Shown here piece by piece: positions 23,822-34,695 of a DNA stretch of 43,622 bases. The translations under genes and the position numbers were made by a program. The stretch is taken from assembly GCA_023476565.1 (NCBI GenBank), contig JAMCVZ010000036.1, positions 1 to 43,622 of the forward strand, read 5' to 3'. Each line of letters begins with the position of its first letter. Position 1 is the stretch's first letter. The notes beneath the pieces were generated by a model that was not told the origin of the DNA, did not search any database, and was given only the letters and a program-made list of their open reading frames with translations. Origin of the DNA: Nitrospirota bacterium. GTDB lineage: Bacteria; Nitrospirota; Thermodesulfovibrionia; Thermodesulfovibrionales; Dissulfurispiraceae.

Positions 23822-23864
23822 AGAATATAATGAAACCATCGGCAACGTTTATGATTTAAATCAT
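23822..23864 (-). promoter_or_regulatory. FNR/DNR-type box and -10 for the RseC-like gene
   Basis: ATGAT-TTAA-ATCAT (23851-23864) is a perfect 5-4-5 palindrome. On the minus strand TATATT (23829-23824) or TATTCT (23827-23822) supplies a -10 box. The box centre is 41.5 bp from ATG 23816, so a class II promoter would start transcription at the initiation codon. No ribosome binding site precedes that ATG. Confidence 0.7.
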
Positions 23865-23971
23865 AGAGGCGGGCTTGCCGGCTATTAACAGGTACTTAAA
23901 GGATATGGTTGACAGCTCCATCCGCTCCTGAAGCTCCCTGTGAAGAGCATATTCCTCAGACCCGGAAGGGC

Positions 23972-24634
23972 TTAATTGATCGGCCGAATGGTTATCTTCA
24001 CAACCGGAGCGCGCCGGCCGGGCACAACAGGATCGGAACCATTGCCGGATTCCTGGCCGGCGGCATTTATGAGGATGAATTTCTTCGGACCCGGCCTTTT
24101 GTAGATACCACCACTCTCGTTCCGGGAACCTGGAATATCGTGTGAATCTCCCGGACCGGCCTCCTGCCCTGAGTAATAAATTTTGGCCTCAATGATCTTT
24201 TCTCCTCTTTCAGGCGTGATTTCCCCCTGGACAACAAAAAGGGTATTTTTCATATTCGCCATCATGCCGGCTGCAGAAATAAGTTGGAAATCGCTGTTCG
24301 CGTTGATTTCGAGCATTACAGAAGCATCGGGTATCAGCACCCGTGAGGACGCGGTTGCTTCATATACGCTGGGGAGCGAGGCGGCATAGACCAGAAGCGG
24401 GGCCGCATCTCCCTCTGCAGCCAGCGCGTTCAGCAGCGGGGCTACCGGAGAACCCGGAGAGAGCAACTGGAAATCTTTGTTGTGACTGATCACAACCGGC
24501 TGGACTACTATCTGACCGCGGGCAAGGTTTGTAATGGTGACAGCATACCGCTGATCCTCTCCGGCAAGGGCATTGTGAGCGGTAAGGAGAATGATCGCCA
24601 GGATAAGCAATAGTATGAGTCTTACCGGTTGCAT
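23972..24634 (-). CDS. Secreted spondin_N-domain protein
   Basis: A 220-residue exported protein. A strong signal peptide (MQPVRLILLLILAIILL, then cleavage near HNALA) precedes a spondin_N-like domain (about 28-140). The latter shows YAVTITNLARGQIVVQPVVI, the PLLNALAAEGDAAPL stretch and MMANMKNTLFVVQG, which match the bacterial version of this fold. The C-terminal 80 residues are glycine- and proline-rich and look disordered. Function is unknown; bacterial spondin_N proteins are generally secreted, and a matrix or surface role is only a guess. GGAGGAGG lies just before ATG. Its 3' end points at the RseC-like promoter. Confidence 0.75.
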   Translation of the reverse strand: MQPVRLILLLILAIILLTAHNALAGEDQRYAVTITNLARGQIVVQPVVISHNKDFQLLSPGSPVAPLLNALAAEGDAAPLLVYAASLPSVYEATASSRVLIPDASVMLEINANSDFQLISAAGMMANMKNTLFVVQGEITPERGEKIIEAKIYYSGQEAGPGDSHDIPGSRNESGGIYKRPGPKKFILINAAGQESGNGSDPVVPGRRAPVVKITIRPIN

Positions 24635-24760
24635 GGCTCGCCTCCTCCTTTTATGATCCGGGGAACTGTTAGGGATTACACATCATCTGCGGAAAGCCTG
24701 GCCTGATAGCCGAGTCCAAGGCTTCAGCCATACACTTTTTGTATTGAAACCCAGTTTTAA

Positions 24761-24806
24761 GAATGCTTATCACGTAAGAAAGTTGTATGAATGCTTATGA
24801 AATAAG
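24761..24806. repeat. Two GAATGCTTAT direct repeats with palindromic tails
   Basis: GAATGCTTAT occurs at 24761-24770 and 24789-24798. The second belongs to the perfect inverted repeat CTTAT-GAA-ATAAG (24794-24806), and the first to the near match CTTAT-CAC-GTAAG. They lie in the 236-bp gap between the spondin gene and the CinA-like gene, 127 bp before the spondin ATG. This resembles a pair of operator half-sites. Otherwise the gap is AT-rich and empty. Confidence 0.45.
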
Positions 24807-24870
24807 ACCTTATAGATAAATGCTACTATAAAAATCCAACATCGTCAATCCAATATTATTTCCGGAGTTT

Positions 24871-25605
24871 TCAGCCCTCAACTTTTATTATCTTCTCAAC
24901 CGGGATGCCGCCGAGGAGATTCTGGAGCGCCGAATTCAGGGCATGCTCATCGTATGATTCAAGTGTTACCATCACCTGGTAGTCCTGTCTATTGACAGCG
25001 GGATAAGAGCCTATTTTAATCTCTTTATTGTTCTTTACGATTTCATTCAAGACAGGCGCAAGCCTTGTTTCATATTCCGCTATGTATACCTTCCTGAGTA
25101 AAGGCGGCCTTCTGTTGAAGAGCAGTTTTGCAATCAGGATAAATTTCTCCCTGAGGTACTCGGGGATTCCGGGAAGTATATAGATGTTCTTGAAATGGAT
25201 AAGAGGCAAACCAATCGAATCGTCCTCTATAACTTCCGCACCTTCCGGCACTTCGGCCATTCTCAACTGCTCGGGGGTGAGGTCTTTCCCGAAACGCCTC
25301 TCGAGAAAGTTCCGCAAACACCCGTCGATAGCAGGTTTGAGCCCGAACGCCCTTGCCACTCCCTCGATGGTGACATCATCATGCGTCGGACCGATACCGC
25401 CCGAGGTAAAGATATAATCAAATCTCCCGGACAGCTCTCCGACCTCCTTTGCGATATCAGCGACATCATCCCTGATAACGGATATATGCCGGACATCTAT
25501 CCCTATTTGCCGCAATTCCCGCACCATAAAGAGCGAGTTGGAATCCTGAACCATTCCTGACAATATCTCATCGCCTATGACAATGATGCCTGAAGTTTGT
25601 GTCAT
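24871..25605 (-). CDS. CinA N-terminal / molybdopterin-binding domain protein
   Basis: A 244-residue protein of the MoCF_biosynth (MoeA/MogA/CinA N-terminal) family. IIVIGDEILSG at about 7-17 and TSGGIGPTHDDVT at about 67-79 are the family's nucleotide- or cofactor-binding motifs. GLPLIH and IYILPGIPEYL match the CinA/COT layout. The C-terminal deamidase (PncC) domain of full CinA is missing, so this is the stand-alone COT-type form, for which ADP-ribose-type pyrophosphatase activity has been described in other species. It ends with a 100-residue alpha-beta tail. The gene lies 11 bp downstream of the CvfB-like gene. Confidence 0.85.
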   Translation of the reverse strand: MTQTSGIIVIGDEILSGMVQDSNSLFMVRELRQIGIDVRHISVIRDDVADIAKEVGELSGRFDYIFTSGGIGPTHDDVTIEGVARAFGLKPAIDGCLRNFLERRFGKDLTPEQLRMAEVPEGAEVIEDDSIGLPLIHFKNIYILPGIPEYLREKFILIAKLLFNRRPPLLRKVYIAEYETRLAPVLNEIVKNNKEIKIGSYPAVNRQDYQVMVTLESYDEHALNSALQNLLGGIPVEKIIKVEG

Positions 25606-25616
25606 ACCGGGGTCCT

Positions 25617-26486
25617 TTAGAATTTAAATTTATGGATTATTTTTGCCTTATCCACTCTCTTAAGCTTTATCCCGTCGTACTTTATCTCTATAATCCCCTC
25701 TTTGTAAAGGCTTCCTATAGCCTTTTTGAAGGTCTTTTTGCTCATGTGCAGCACCTCGCGGATAAGCTCAGGCGCACTATTGTCTCCCAGGGGAAGGAAG
25801 CCTCCTTTGCTGTCTTTGAGCTTTTTTATGATGGTTTTTTTGGAAACCTCTATATCCTCAAAGCCGCCGCCTGTAAGTATGACATCTATCTTCCTGTCCT
25901 CTCTTATCTTTTTTACAAACCCCTTTACCTTGTCCCCGATATTGAGCTTCTGGTAGACTTCGTTTTCGTAGAGCATTCCCCAATAGCTATTATTGATTAT
26001 GACTTTTATGCCCATGTCGGTAAATTGGCAGACCAGAAGGTCAACGTTCTCTCCCTCGCGCAGGCGGATATTTTCCCTTTCTATAAATCTCATTATTTTT
26101 GTCGTGGCCGTAATCCTTTTTGTCCCCTCATCGAGAAAGATCCTGACAATGTATCTCTTCCCCGCTTCCATCCTCTTGAACTGCTCGCTGTAGGGTACCA
26201 GCAAATCCTTTTCGATCCCCCACTCCAGGAAAGCGCCGACCTTCGTTACCTCTTTTACCTTTAAATACGCAAACTCCCCGACCGTTGCCGCAGGAGCCAA
26301 AGTAGTCGCAATTATCCTGTCTTCGGAATCCCTGTAGATAAACACCTTCAGGCGATCCCCTATCTCCGTCCCCCCGGGAACATGCTTTTCAGGCAAGAGG
26401 ATATCTCCTGCTTCGGAATCCAGATAGACCCCGAAATCCGTCTTCTTTTTCACCGTTAATTGATTGTATTTTCCGATCTCCGGCAT
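25617..26486 (-). CDS. S1-domain RNA-binding protein, CvfB/YitL family
   Basis: A 289-residue cytoplasmic protein built of tandem S1-like OB folds (about 1-70, 70-135, 145-210) and a C-terminal winged-helix-like segment (about 225-285, with KKTFKKAIGSLYKEGII). Residues such as KKTDFGVYLDSE, VTKVGAFLEWG and YWGMLYENEVY mark the S1 repeats. CvfB binds RNA and affects virulence or growth in Firmicutes; the target here is unknown. ATG 26486 has AGAGG a few bases upstream. An open frame extends to 26597, but its extra residues are not family-like. Confidence 0.88.
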   Translation of the reverse strand: MPEIGKYNQLTVKKKTDFGVYLDSEAGDILLPEKHVPGGTEIGDRLKVFIYRDSEDRIIATTLAPAATVGEFAYLKVKEVTKVGAFLEWGIEKDLLVPYSEQFKRMEAGKRYIVRIFLDEGTKRITATTKIMRFIERENIRLREGENVDLLVCQFTDMGIKVIINNSYWGMLYENEVYQKLNIGDKVKGFVKKIREDRKIDVILTGGGFEDIEVSKKTIIKKLKDSKGGFLPLGDNSAPELIREVLHMSKKTFKKAIGSLYKEGIIEIKYDGIKLKRVDKAKIIHKFKF

Positions 26487-26686
26487 TTTAACCTCTTCTT
26501 TGAATATACCAAGCGGCCCCTTTAAATTGCTATACGGTTTTAACCGGTTTTGATAGAGGCCCCCGCAATAATTGCCGCTCAACTCCCGGCCTGGCATTCA
26601 GACGCCGGTCAAATGAGGAAATTAAGAGAGATAAAAGGTTAAAATAAAGAATACACTTTTTATAAAGCATGCAAGCTGGAAGAATC

Positions 26687-29600
26687 ATGCCGTCACTATA
26701 TCACCTTTTAAGAAATAATACCCGGGATATAAACAAGCGTTTAGAAGAGAGCGGGGTCAGGAGGATTTACAATCTCTCGCTCCCCCATCTCGCCGTGTTC
26801 CTTCTATTTCGCGAGGGATCCTTTATCGTTATTGAAGATTCGCCCGAGTCCGCGTCTATTCTTTACAATGACCTTTTGTTTTTTAGGGATGTTTTTGGGA
26901 CAAAGGGGAACGGGCAGACCGATGCGCCCCAAACCCGGGGGGCTGCTGCCCCCAAACCGCCGTCTTTGGCCTACTTTCCACCTCCATCAGACCCGGAATC
27001 CTCAGGAGAGAGGGCAAAGGTGCTTTTCAATTATATGATGGGCCGCGAGATATCCATAATCACCTCAAGTGAGGCCTGCCGTACCGGTCTTATTATTGCT
27101 GAAATAGAGGACAAAGTGCTCTCCATTAAAAAGGGAGCGGAGATGGAGAGGGGCGGCCTGGAGGAGTGGCTCAGGAGAAACGGTTATAAAAACGTCAGCG
27201 TGGTAATGGAGAGAGGGGAATACAGCCGGCGCGGCTGGCTCTTTGACATCTACCCCGCAACCGGGGATTCCCCCGTAAGAGTGGAATTTTTCGGAGATGA
27301 AATCGACCTTATAAGGGCCTTCGATATCGAAACGCAGCGTTCCATAAAAGAGATCCAGGAACTGACCCTCTTCCCCTCTCAGGAGGGCGCTCCGGAGCGC
27401 AATCTGATTGACGATATGCTGGAATACGGGCCTGTGGATTTATTCATTCATTCCGACAGGGCCCGTGCTTTTGAACACCGCCTCCAGAGTCCCGGGACTA
27501 CCGTAATATCCCATATGCCGTTTGCAGGAGAGGGAATTGATGCCCTTGAGCTCTCTGTTAAAGGATTGGGCGTTCTTCCTGAAGAGAGAAAGGACATGGA
27601 TGACATCCCCCGGGCATTGGCCAAAACAGGCAAACAGGTCATTGCTGTCCTGCGTTCCGATGCGCAGGCGGAGCGCCTCGGAGAGATCATGCTCAGCGGC
27701 GATATGATAGCCCCCCGGATAAAGAGGAGTGATTTGCTTGCATACGATGGGAATCTCTGTATAACAAAGGGCAGACTCTCATCAGGCGTGAACCTTCCCG
27801 AACTTCTCCTGCTGACCGACAGGGAAATCTTCGGCGAGAGGCCCGCCCACAGGTCCATCAGGAAATCAAAAGTCTCGAGACTTCTCCTGAGCATAGATGA
27901 CCTGAAGCCCGGAGATTTCGTAGTTCATAAAGACCGCGGCATCGGAAAATTCACCGGGCTGCAGAGACAAAAGACCGATGAGCACGAAGAGGACCTTATC
28001 AGCCTTGAGTACGCAAACGGCAGGCTGTATGTCCCGTTCCACAGCATAGATAAATTGCAGAAATACAGCGCCGGTGAAGGCCATACCCCAAGTCTGGATA
28101 AGCTTGGGGGGAAGGCGTGGCAGAGGACGAAGCAGAGGGTAAGAGAGGGCATCAAAGAGATGGCCGAAAAGCTCCTTAAATTATACGCGGAAAGGAGTGT
28201 CGCACGGGGCTTCGTCTTCAGTGAGGATACCCCGATGCACAGGGAGTTTGACGACTTCTTCCCTTATGAAGAGACTCCTGACCAGGCAAAAGCGGTAGAG
28301 GAAATCAGGAGGCATATGCATTCTGAGGCCCCGATGGATATGCTCCTGTGCGGCGACGTGGGCTACGGCAAAACCGAAGTGGCCATGCGGGCGGCTTTCA
28401 GGGCCGTGTTTGACGGCAAGCAGGTTGCTGTTCTTGTGCCGACCACCCTGCTCGCCGAGCAGCACTACAGGACATTTACCATGAGGTTCTCCGCCTTTCC
28501 GGTAAAAATAGACTACCTGAGCAGATTTAAAAACCGGGATACTGTGAAAAAGACCGTCAGGGCCGTTGCGGACGGAGAGGTCGACATCGTCATAGGGACC
28601 CATATGCTGCTGAACAAGAAGTTAGCGTTCCACGATCTCGGCCTCCTGATCATCGATGAGGAGCACAGGTTCGGGGTTGCCCAAAAAGAAAGGCTGAAAG
28701 AGCTGAGAAAGGGTGCGGATGTCCTTACCCTTACGGCAACGCCTATCCCGAGGACGCTTCAGATGTCGCTTTCGGGAATAAGAGAGATGAGCACCATCGA
28801 GACCCCCCCGGAAGAAAGGCTTGCGGTCAGGAGCATCGTGACCCTGTTCAGCGCCGATGCGGTAAGAGAGGCCGTAGAAAGGGAAGTGAAAAGGGGCGGA
28901 CAGGTCTTTTTCGTCCATAACAGGATTAAAGATATAGAAAAGATATCCGCGTATATCAAAGGGCTGGCCCCCCATGCGCGGATCGCCACCGCCCACGGCC
29001 AGATGAAAGAGGACGACCTCGAGAAAATCATGCTCGGCTTTCTGCACAGAGAGACGGATGTGCTGGTCTGCACGGCAATAATAGGTTCCGGGCTGGATAT
29101 TGCAACGGCAAATACCATCATCGTGGACAGGGCGGATACGTTCGGACTTGCAGACCTGTACCAACTGAAAGGAAGGGTCGGCAGGGGTAATGCACAGGCA
29201 TATGCATATTTCCTTATCCCCGGAGAGGACCTTATCACTGATGAGGCCAAAAAGAGATTACAGGCGATACAGGAGATGAGCTATCTCGGGGCGGGGTTCA
29301 GGCTTGCCCTCAAGGACCTCGAAATAAGGGGAGCGGGCAATCTCCTCGGGCCCGAGCAGTCCGGATATATTCTCGGTGTCGGATTCGACATGTACATGGA
29401 AATGCTGGAGAAGGCGGTTGCGGAGCTTAAGGGCGAAGAGATCAGGGAGGAGGTTGAGCCGCAGATCAGCCTCAGGCTCTCAGCTTTCATACCGGAGGAG
29501 TACATCCCTGATATAACACTCAGGCTGAGCATCTATAAGCGGATCTCATCGGCGAAATCCCCGGATGCGCTGTCGGATTTGAGCGATGAGATCCGCGACA

Positions 29601-29983
29601 GGTTTGGCGCCATGCCTGATGAAGCCGTCAATCTCATCCACATTATGAGGATTAAATTGCTGGCAAAGCGCCTCTACATCACAAAAGTTCTTGAAACAGA
29701 TAAAAGGTACGGATTCATTTTTCTTCTGGACCATGAAAACAAGTACAAGATTCCGGATAACTTCTTCGATGGCCTCCTGAAGATATTATTTTCTATATCC
29801 TCCGGCACATCCGTCAAGGATAAGGGAACGGGCAGAATCAGATTCCTGCCCGATGGTTTTGAGCTGGACATGCGCGGGATACCGCCAAACAGCGCCCTGG
29901 CAGAAATGGAGAGGGTACTCTTCGATCTGACTGAGAAACTTCAGGATGCCGGAAATCATGGCGGGAGCAATGGAAAGAATTGA
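26687..29983 (+). CDS. mfd: Transcription-repair coupling factor
   Basis: Mfd displaces RNA polymerase stalled at DNA lesions and recruits UvrA. The protein of about 1098 residues has an N-terminal UvrB-like region (about 110-300) and a CarD-like RNA polymerase-interacting domain (about 405-460, with DFVVHKDRGIGKFTG). The SF2 translocase shows Walker A GDVGYGKTEV (about 555-564), DEEHRFG (about 657-663), TATPIPRTLQMSL and LKGRVGRGNAQAYAY. The C-terminal TRCF domain carries SLRLSAFIPEEYIPD. ATG 26687 has GGAAGA upstream. ATG 26669, six codons earlier, is an alternative but lies 3 nt after a TATAAA box. Confidence 0.96.
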   Translation: MPSLYHLLRNNTRDINKRLEESGVRRIYNLSLPHLAVFLLFREGSFIVIEDSPESASILYNDLLFFRDVFGTKGNGQTDAPQTRGAAAPKPPSLAYFPPPSDPESSGERAKVLFNYMMGREISIITSSEACRTGLIIAEIEDKVLSIKKGAEMERGGLEEWLRRNGYKNVSVVMERGEYSRRGWLFDIYPATGDSPVRVEFFGDEIDLIRAFDIETQRSIKEIQELTLFPSQEGAPERNLIDDMLEYGPVDLFIHSDRARAFEHRLQSPGTTVISHMPFAGEGIDALELSVKGLGVLPEERKDMDDIPRALAKTGKQVIAVLRSDAQAERLGEIMLSGDMIAPRIKRSDLLAYDGNLCITKGRLSSGVNLPELLLLTDREIFGERPAHRSIRKSKVSRLLLSIDDLKPGDFVVHKDRGIGKFTGLQRQKTDEHEEDLISLEYANGRLYVPFHSIDKLQKYSAGEGHTPSLDKLGGKAWQRTKQRVREGIKEMAEKLLKLYAERSVARGFVFSEDTPMHREFDDFFPYEETPDQAKAVEEIRRHMHSEAPMDMLLCGDVGYGKTEVAMRAAFRAVFDGKQVAVLVPTTLLAEQHYRTFTMRFSAFPVKIDYLSRFKNRDTVKKTVRAVADGEVDIVIGTHMLLNKKLAFHDLGLLIIDEEHRFGVAQKERLKELRKGADVLTLTATPIPRTLQMSLSGIREMSTIETPPEERLAVRSIVTLFSADAVREAVEREVKRGGQVFFVHNRIKDIEKISAYIKGLAPHARIATAHGQMKEDDLEKIMLGFLHRETDVLVCTAIIGSGLDIATANTIIVDRADTFGLADLYQLKGRVGRGNAQAYAYFLIPGEDLITDEAKKRLQAIQEMSYLGAGFRLALKDLEIRGAGNLLGPEQSGYILGVGFDMYMEMLEKAVAELKGEEIREEVEPQISLRLSAFIPEEYIPDITLRLSIYKRISSAKSPDALSDLSDEIRDRFGAMPDEAVNLIHIMRIKLLAKRLYITKVLETDKRYGFIFLLDHENKYKIPDNFFDGLLKILFSISSGTSVKDKGTGRIRFLPDGFELDMRGIPPNSALAEMERVLFDLTEKLQDAGNHGGSNGKN

Positions 29984-30045
29984 GGAGCGCCGCTTAAGGC
30001 CCGTATATATTGCCTATAAGCAGCCGGATGGTTTAAACTGAGTGC

Positions 30046-30780
30046 ATGAAACAGATAACAATGAGATTTACGCATCAATTATCTGCAGCCTCTCTCCTGT
30101 GCCTCGTACTCTTTTTCAGCGGCTGCGCCTCCATTCCCCCGGAACAGCAGAAAGAAGCCGATTTCCACTATAAAATGGGGTTGTCCTATCTGGATGAAGG
30201 CCAGATTCAGACGGCCTTTGTCCAATTCCAGAAGGCGCTCCAGATTGACCCTGACCACAAGGATTCCCTGAACAGCCTGGGCACGATTTATATACAATGG
30301 GGAGAGCTGGAGAAAGCAAAAGGGCTTTTTCTTAAAGCCGCAGCTATAGATCATGACTTTTCAGATGCCTATACTAACTTAGGGATAACTTACAGGGAGC
30401 TTGGGCAGTGGCGCAAGGCAATAGAGGCTTTCAAACGAGCCCTCTCCAATCCCTTGTACCAGTATCCGGAATGGGCCCTCTATAATCTCGGGATCACTTA
30501 TTACAGAGCAGGACAACCCGATCTGGCAATAGAGGCTTTTAAAAATTCCTTGAAGAGGTCTCCCTCTTACTCTCTGCCGTACTATGGGCTTGCCCTTGCG
30601 TTTAACAAGACCGGAAGATACGGGGACGCTTCCTCGATTCTTGAGAGGGCTATCGGGCTTGACGCAGCCTACAAGGGTGATCGGGCAAAATTCATTGACG
30701 ATATCAAGCAAAGGCTCCTTACCGTAAAGGGAACAACTGAAGCCGATTTCAGGGATTATCTCGAAATAATGAAGTATTAG
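30046..30780 (+). CDS. TPR lipoprotein (PilW/PilF-like)
   Basis: A 244-residue lipoprotein. Its signal peptide ends in the lipobox FSGC, with Cys at about residue 27. Five or so TPR units follow, for example ADFHYKMGLSYLDEGQIQTAFVQFQKAL, SLGTIYIQWGELEKAKGLF and ALYNLGITYYRAGQPDLAIEAFKNSL. The design matches PilW/PilF proteins that help assemble type IV pilus secretins, but many TPR lipoproteins share it and no pilus gene is nearby. It follows mfd after 62 bp and is convergent with the tRNA genes. The ATG lacks a strong ribosome binding site. Confidence 0.82.
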   Translation: MKQITMRFTHQLSAASLLCLVLFFSGCASIPPEQQKEADFHYKMGLSYLDEGQIQTAFVQFQKALQIDPDHKDSLNSLGTIYIQWGELEKAKGLFLKAAAIDHDFSDAYTNLGITYRELGQWRKAIEAFKRALSNPLYQYPEWALYNLGITYYRAGQPDLAIEAFKNSLKRSPSYSLPYYGLALAFNKTGRYGDASSILERAIGLDAAYKGDRAKFIDDIKQRLLTVKGTTEADFRDYLEIMKY

Positions 30781-30791
30781 GAAGCTTTAAT

Positions 30792-30867
30792 TGGAGGCGA
30801 CGAGCGGATTCGAACCGCTGAATCGAGGTTTTGCAGACCTCTCCCTTAGCCACTTGGGTACGCCGCC
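30792..30867 (-). tRNA. tRNA-Cys (GCA)
   Basis: Reading the minus strand, the cloverleaf has acceptor GGCGGCG/CGTCGCC with one G-U pair, anticodon stem GAGGT/ACCTC around CTGCAAA (anticodon GCA), and a GGTTCGAATCC T arm. The discriminator base is U, as expected for tRNA-Cys. CCA is encoded. Confidence 0.96.
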
Positions 30868-30878
30868 GATAACTGCGG

Positions 30879-30940
30879 TAACGAGCAGGCAGTAACGAGT
30901 TACGAGTTTTACTCTTTAACTTGTTACTCGTTATCGTTAC
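30879..30940. repeat. Heptad repeat hairpin between the two tRNA genes
   Basis: Heptads run TAACGAG, CAGGCAG, TAACGAG, TTACGAG, then TTTTACT, CTTTAAC, TTGTTAC, TCGTTAT. The arms TAACGAGTTACGAG (30893-30906) and CTTGTTACTCGTTA (30920-30933) are complementary at 12 of 14 positions. This belongs to the same family as 5189 and 15319 and fills the tRNA spacer. Confidence 0.8.
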
Positions 30941-30954
30941 TTTTCATTGTTTTA

Positions 30955-31030
30955 TGGAGCGGGCGACGGGATTCGAACCCGCGACCCCAACCTTGGCAAG
31001 GTTGTGCTCTACCAGCTGAGCTACACCCGC
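30955..31030 (-). tRNA. tRNA-Gly (GCC)
   Basis: On the minus strand the acceptor GCGGGTG pairs with CGCCCGC (one wobble). The anticodon arm CAACC-TTGCCAA-GGTTG gives anticodon GCC, and the T arm reads GGGTTCGAATCCC. CCA is encoded. It precedes tRNA-Cys on the same strand, so the two are probably one transcript processed through the repeat spacer. Confidence 0.97.
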
Positions 31031-31112
31031 ATTCTTAAAGATACTTCCATTACTTCCTAAAGGATAAACTAAACCTGCACCTTAAACCTGTAGAAAAAAG
31101 CTTATCAAGAAA

Positions 31113-33591
<2,479 letters not shown>

Positions 33592-33604
<13 letters not shown>

Positions 33605-34695
33605 GCCCTCTCCATAAACCCTTTAAATTCCATCCTAAATCGCTCCTTGCTGAATCTCTCGGCATTCTTTCGAATTTTTATACAATCAAAACCATCCTCT
33701 TTCCGTTCAAAATCTTTTACCGCCTTAATCAGGGAGTCCACCGTCTGTTCCCTGAAGAATAACCCGGTTTCGCCTTCAATAACGGTTTCCAAGACACCAC
33801 CCCTGCCGAAAGCGATAACAGGAGTGCCGCAGGCCTGGGCCTCGACAGGAGCGATCCCGAAATCCTCTTCGGCTGCAAAGACAAAAGCTTTGGCCTTTTG
33901 TATGTAATTTTTCAAAACTTCGGCAGGCTGATGACCAAGCAGCTCTATATTTTTACCTGCCTTTGATTTTATCTTCCCGAAGTCCGGTCCATCTCCTATC
34001 ACAACAAGCCTTTTATCAGGCATTGTGGAAAAAGCCTCTGCAATAATGTCTATTTTCTTATAAGGGACCATCCTTGATACCGTTATATAAAAATCCTCTT
34101 TCTTTGAGTAAAGCTCAAACATATCCGTATACACAGGAGGATAGATCACCGTTGATTCTCTTCCATAAATTTTCTTTATCCTTTTTGCTATATAATCGGA
34201 AATCGCAACAAAATAATCGGCTCTATGTGCGGTTGTTACATCCCATAATCTTATATAATGCAAAATCGATCTGGCTATATTACTTCTCAATCCTCTGTCA
34301 AGTCCCGATTCCTTCAAATAGTGGTGATACAAATCCCATGCATACCTTATTGGTGAATAACAATAGCAGACGTGGATTTGGCTTGCAGTAGTCAGAACCC
34401 CTTTTGCTACAGAAAATGATGATGAGATTACTAGCTCATACCGGGATAAATCAAACTGTTCTATAGCGAGGGGGAAAAGGGGCAAGTAGCTCCGGTATTT
34501 CGATTTTGCAAAAGGAATGCCTTGAATAAACGACGTGTGTACTTTCTTGTTGAGGATAAACTCTCTTTCGCGCTCAGGCAGAAAATCTATTAAACTGTAA
34601 ATATCTGCTTCAGGATAAAGCTGAATAATTTGCTCCAGTGCTTTTTCCGCCCCGGCATAAGTAACAAGCCAGTCATGCACTATCGCGGTCTTCAC
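33592..34695 (-). CDS. GT4-family glycosyltransferase
   Basis: A 367-residue GT-B glycosyltransferase. The N-terminal acceptor lobe opens with MKTAIVHDWLVTYAGAEKAL, and the donor lobe includes TVSRMVPYKKIDIIAEAF and VVIGDGPDFGKI. The conserved E-x7-E-like region EEDFGIAPVEAQACGTPVIAFGRGG matches GT4 (WbaZ/mannosyltransferase-like). The donor cannot be fixed; GDP-mannose or a GDP-heptose is plausible given the neighbouring genes. It overlaps the next gene upstream by 4 bp and should act at the cytoplasmic membrane on the lipid-linked intermediate. Confidence 0.9.

Noticed and set aside
26487-26597. N-terminal extension of the CvfB-like protein
   Set aside because: The added 37 residues are not S1-like, and ATG 26486 has a suitable ribosome binding site.
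30879-30940. CRISPR-like repeats between the tRNA genes
   Set aside because: The units are 7 bp with no spacers and vary in sequence; they form a hairpin element, not an array.
30792-31030. tRNA-associated integration site for the sugar cluster
   Set aside because: The cluster lies on the 5' side of the tRNAs, no integrase is present, and I found no repeat of a tRNA 3' end elsewhere in the window.
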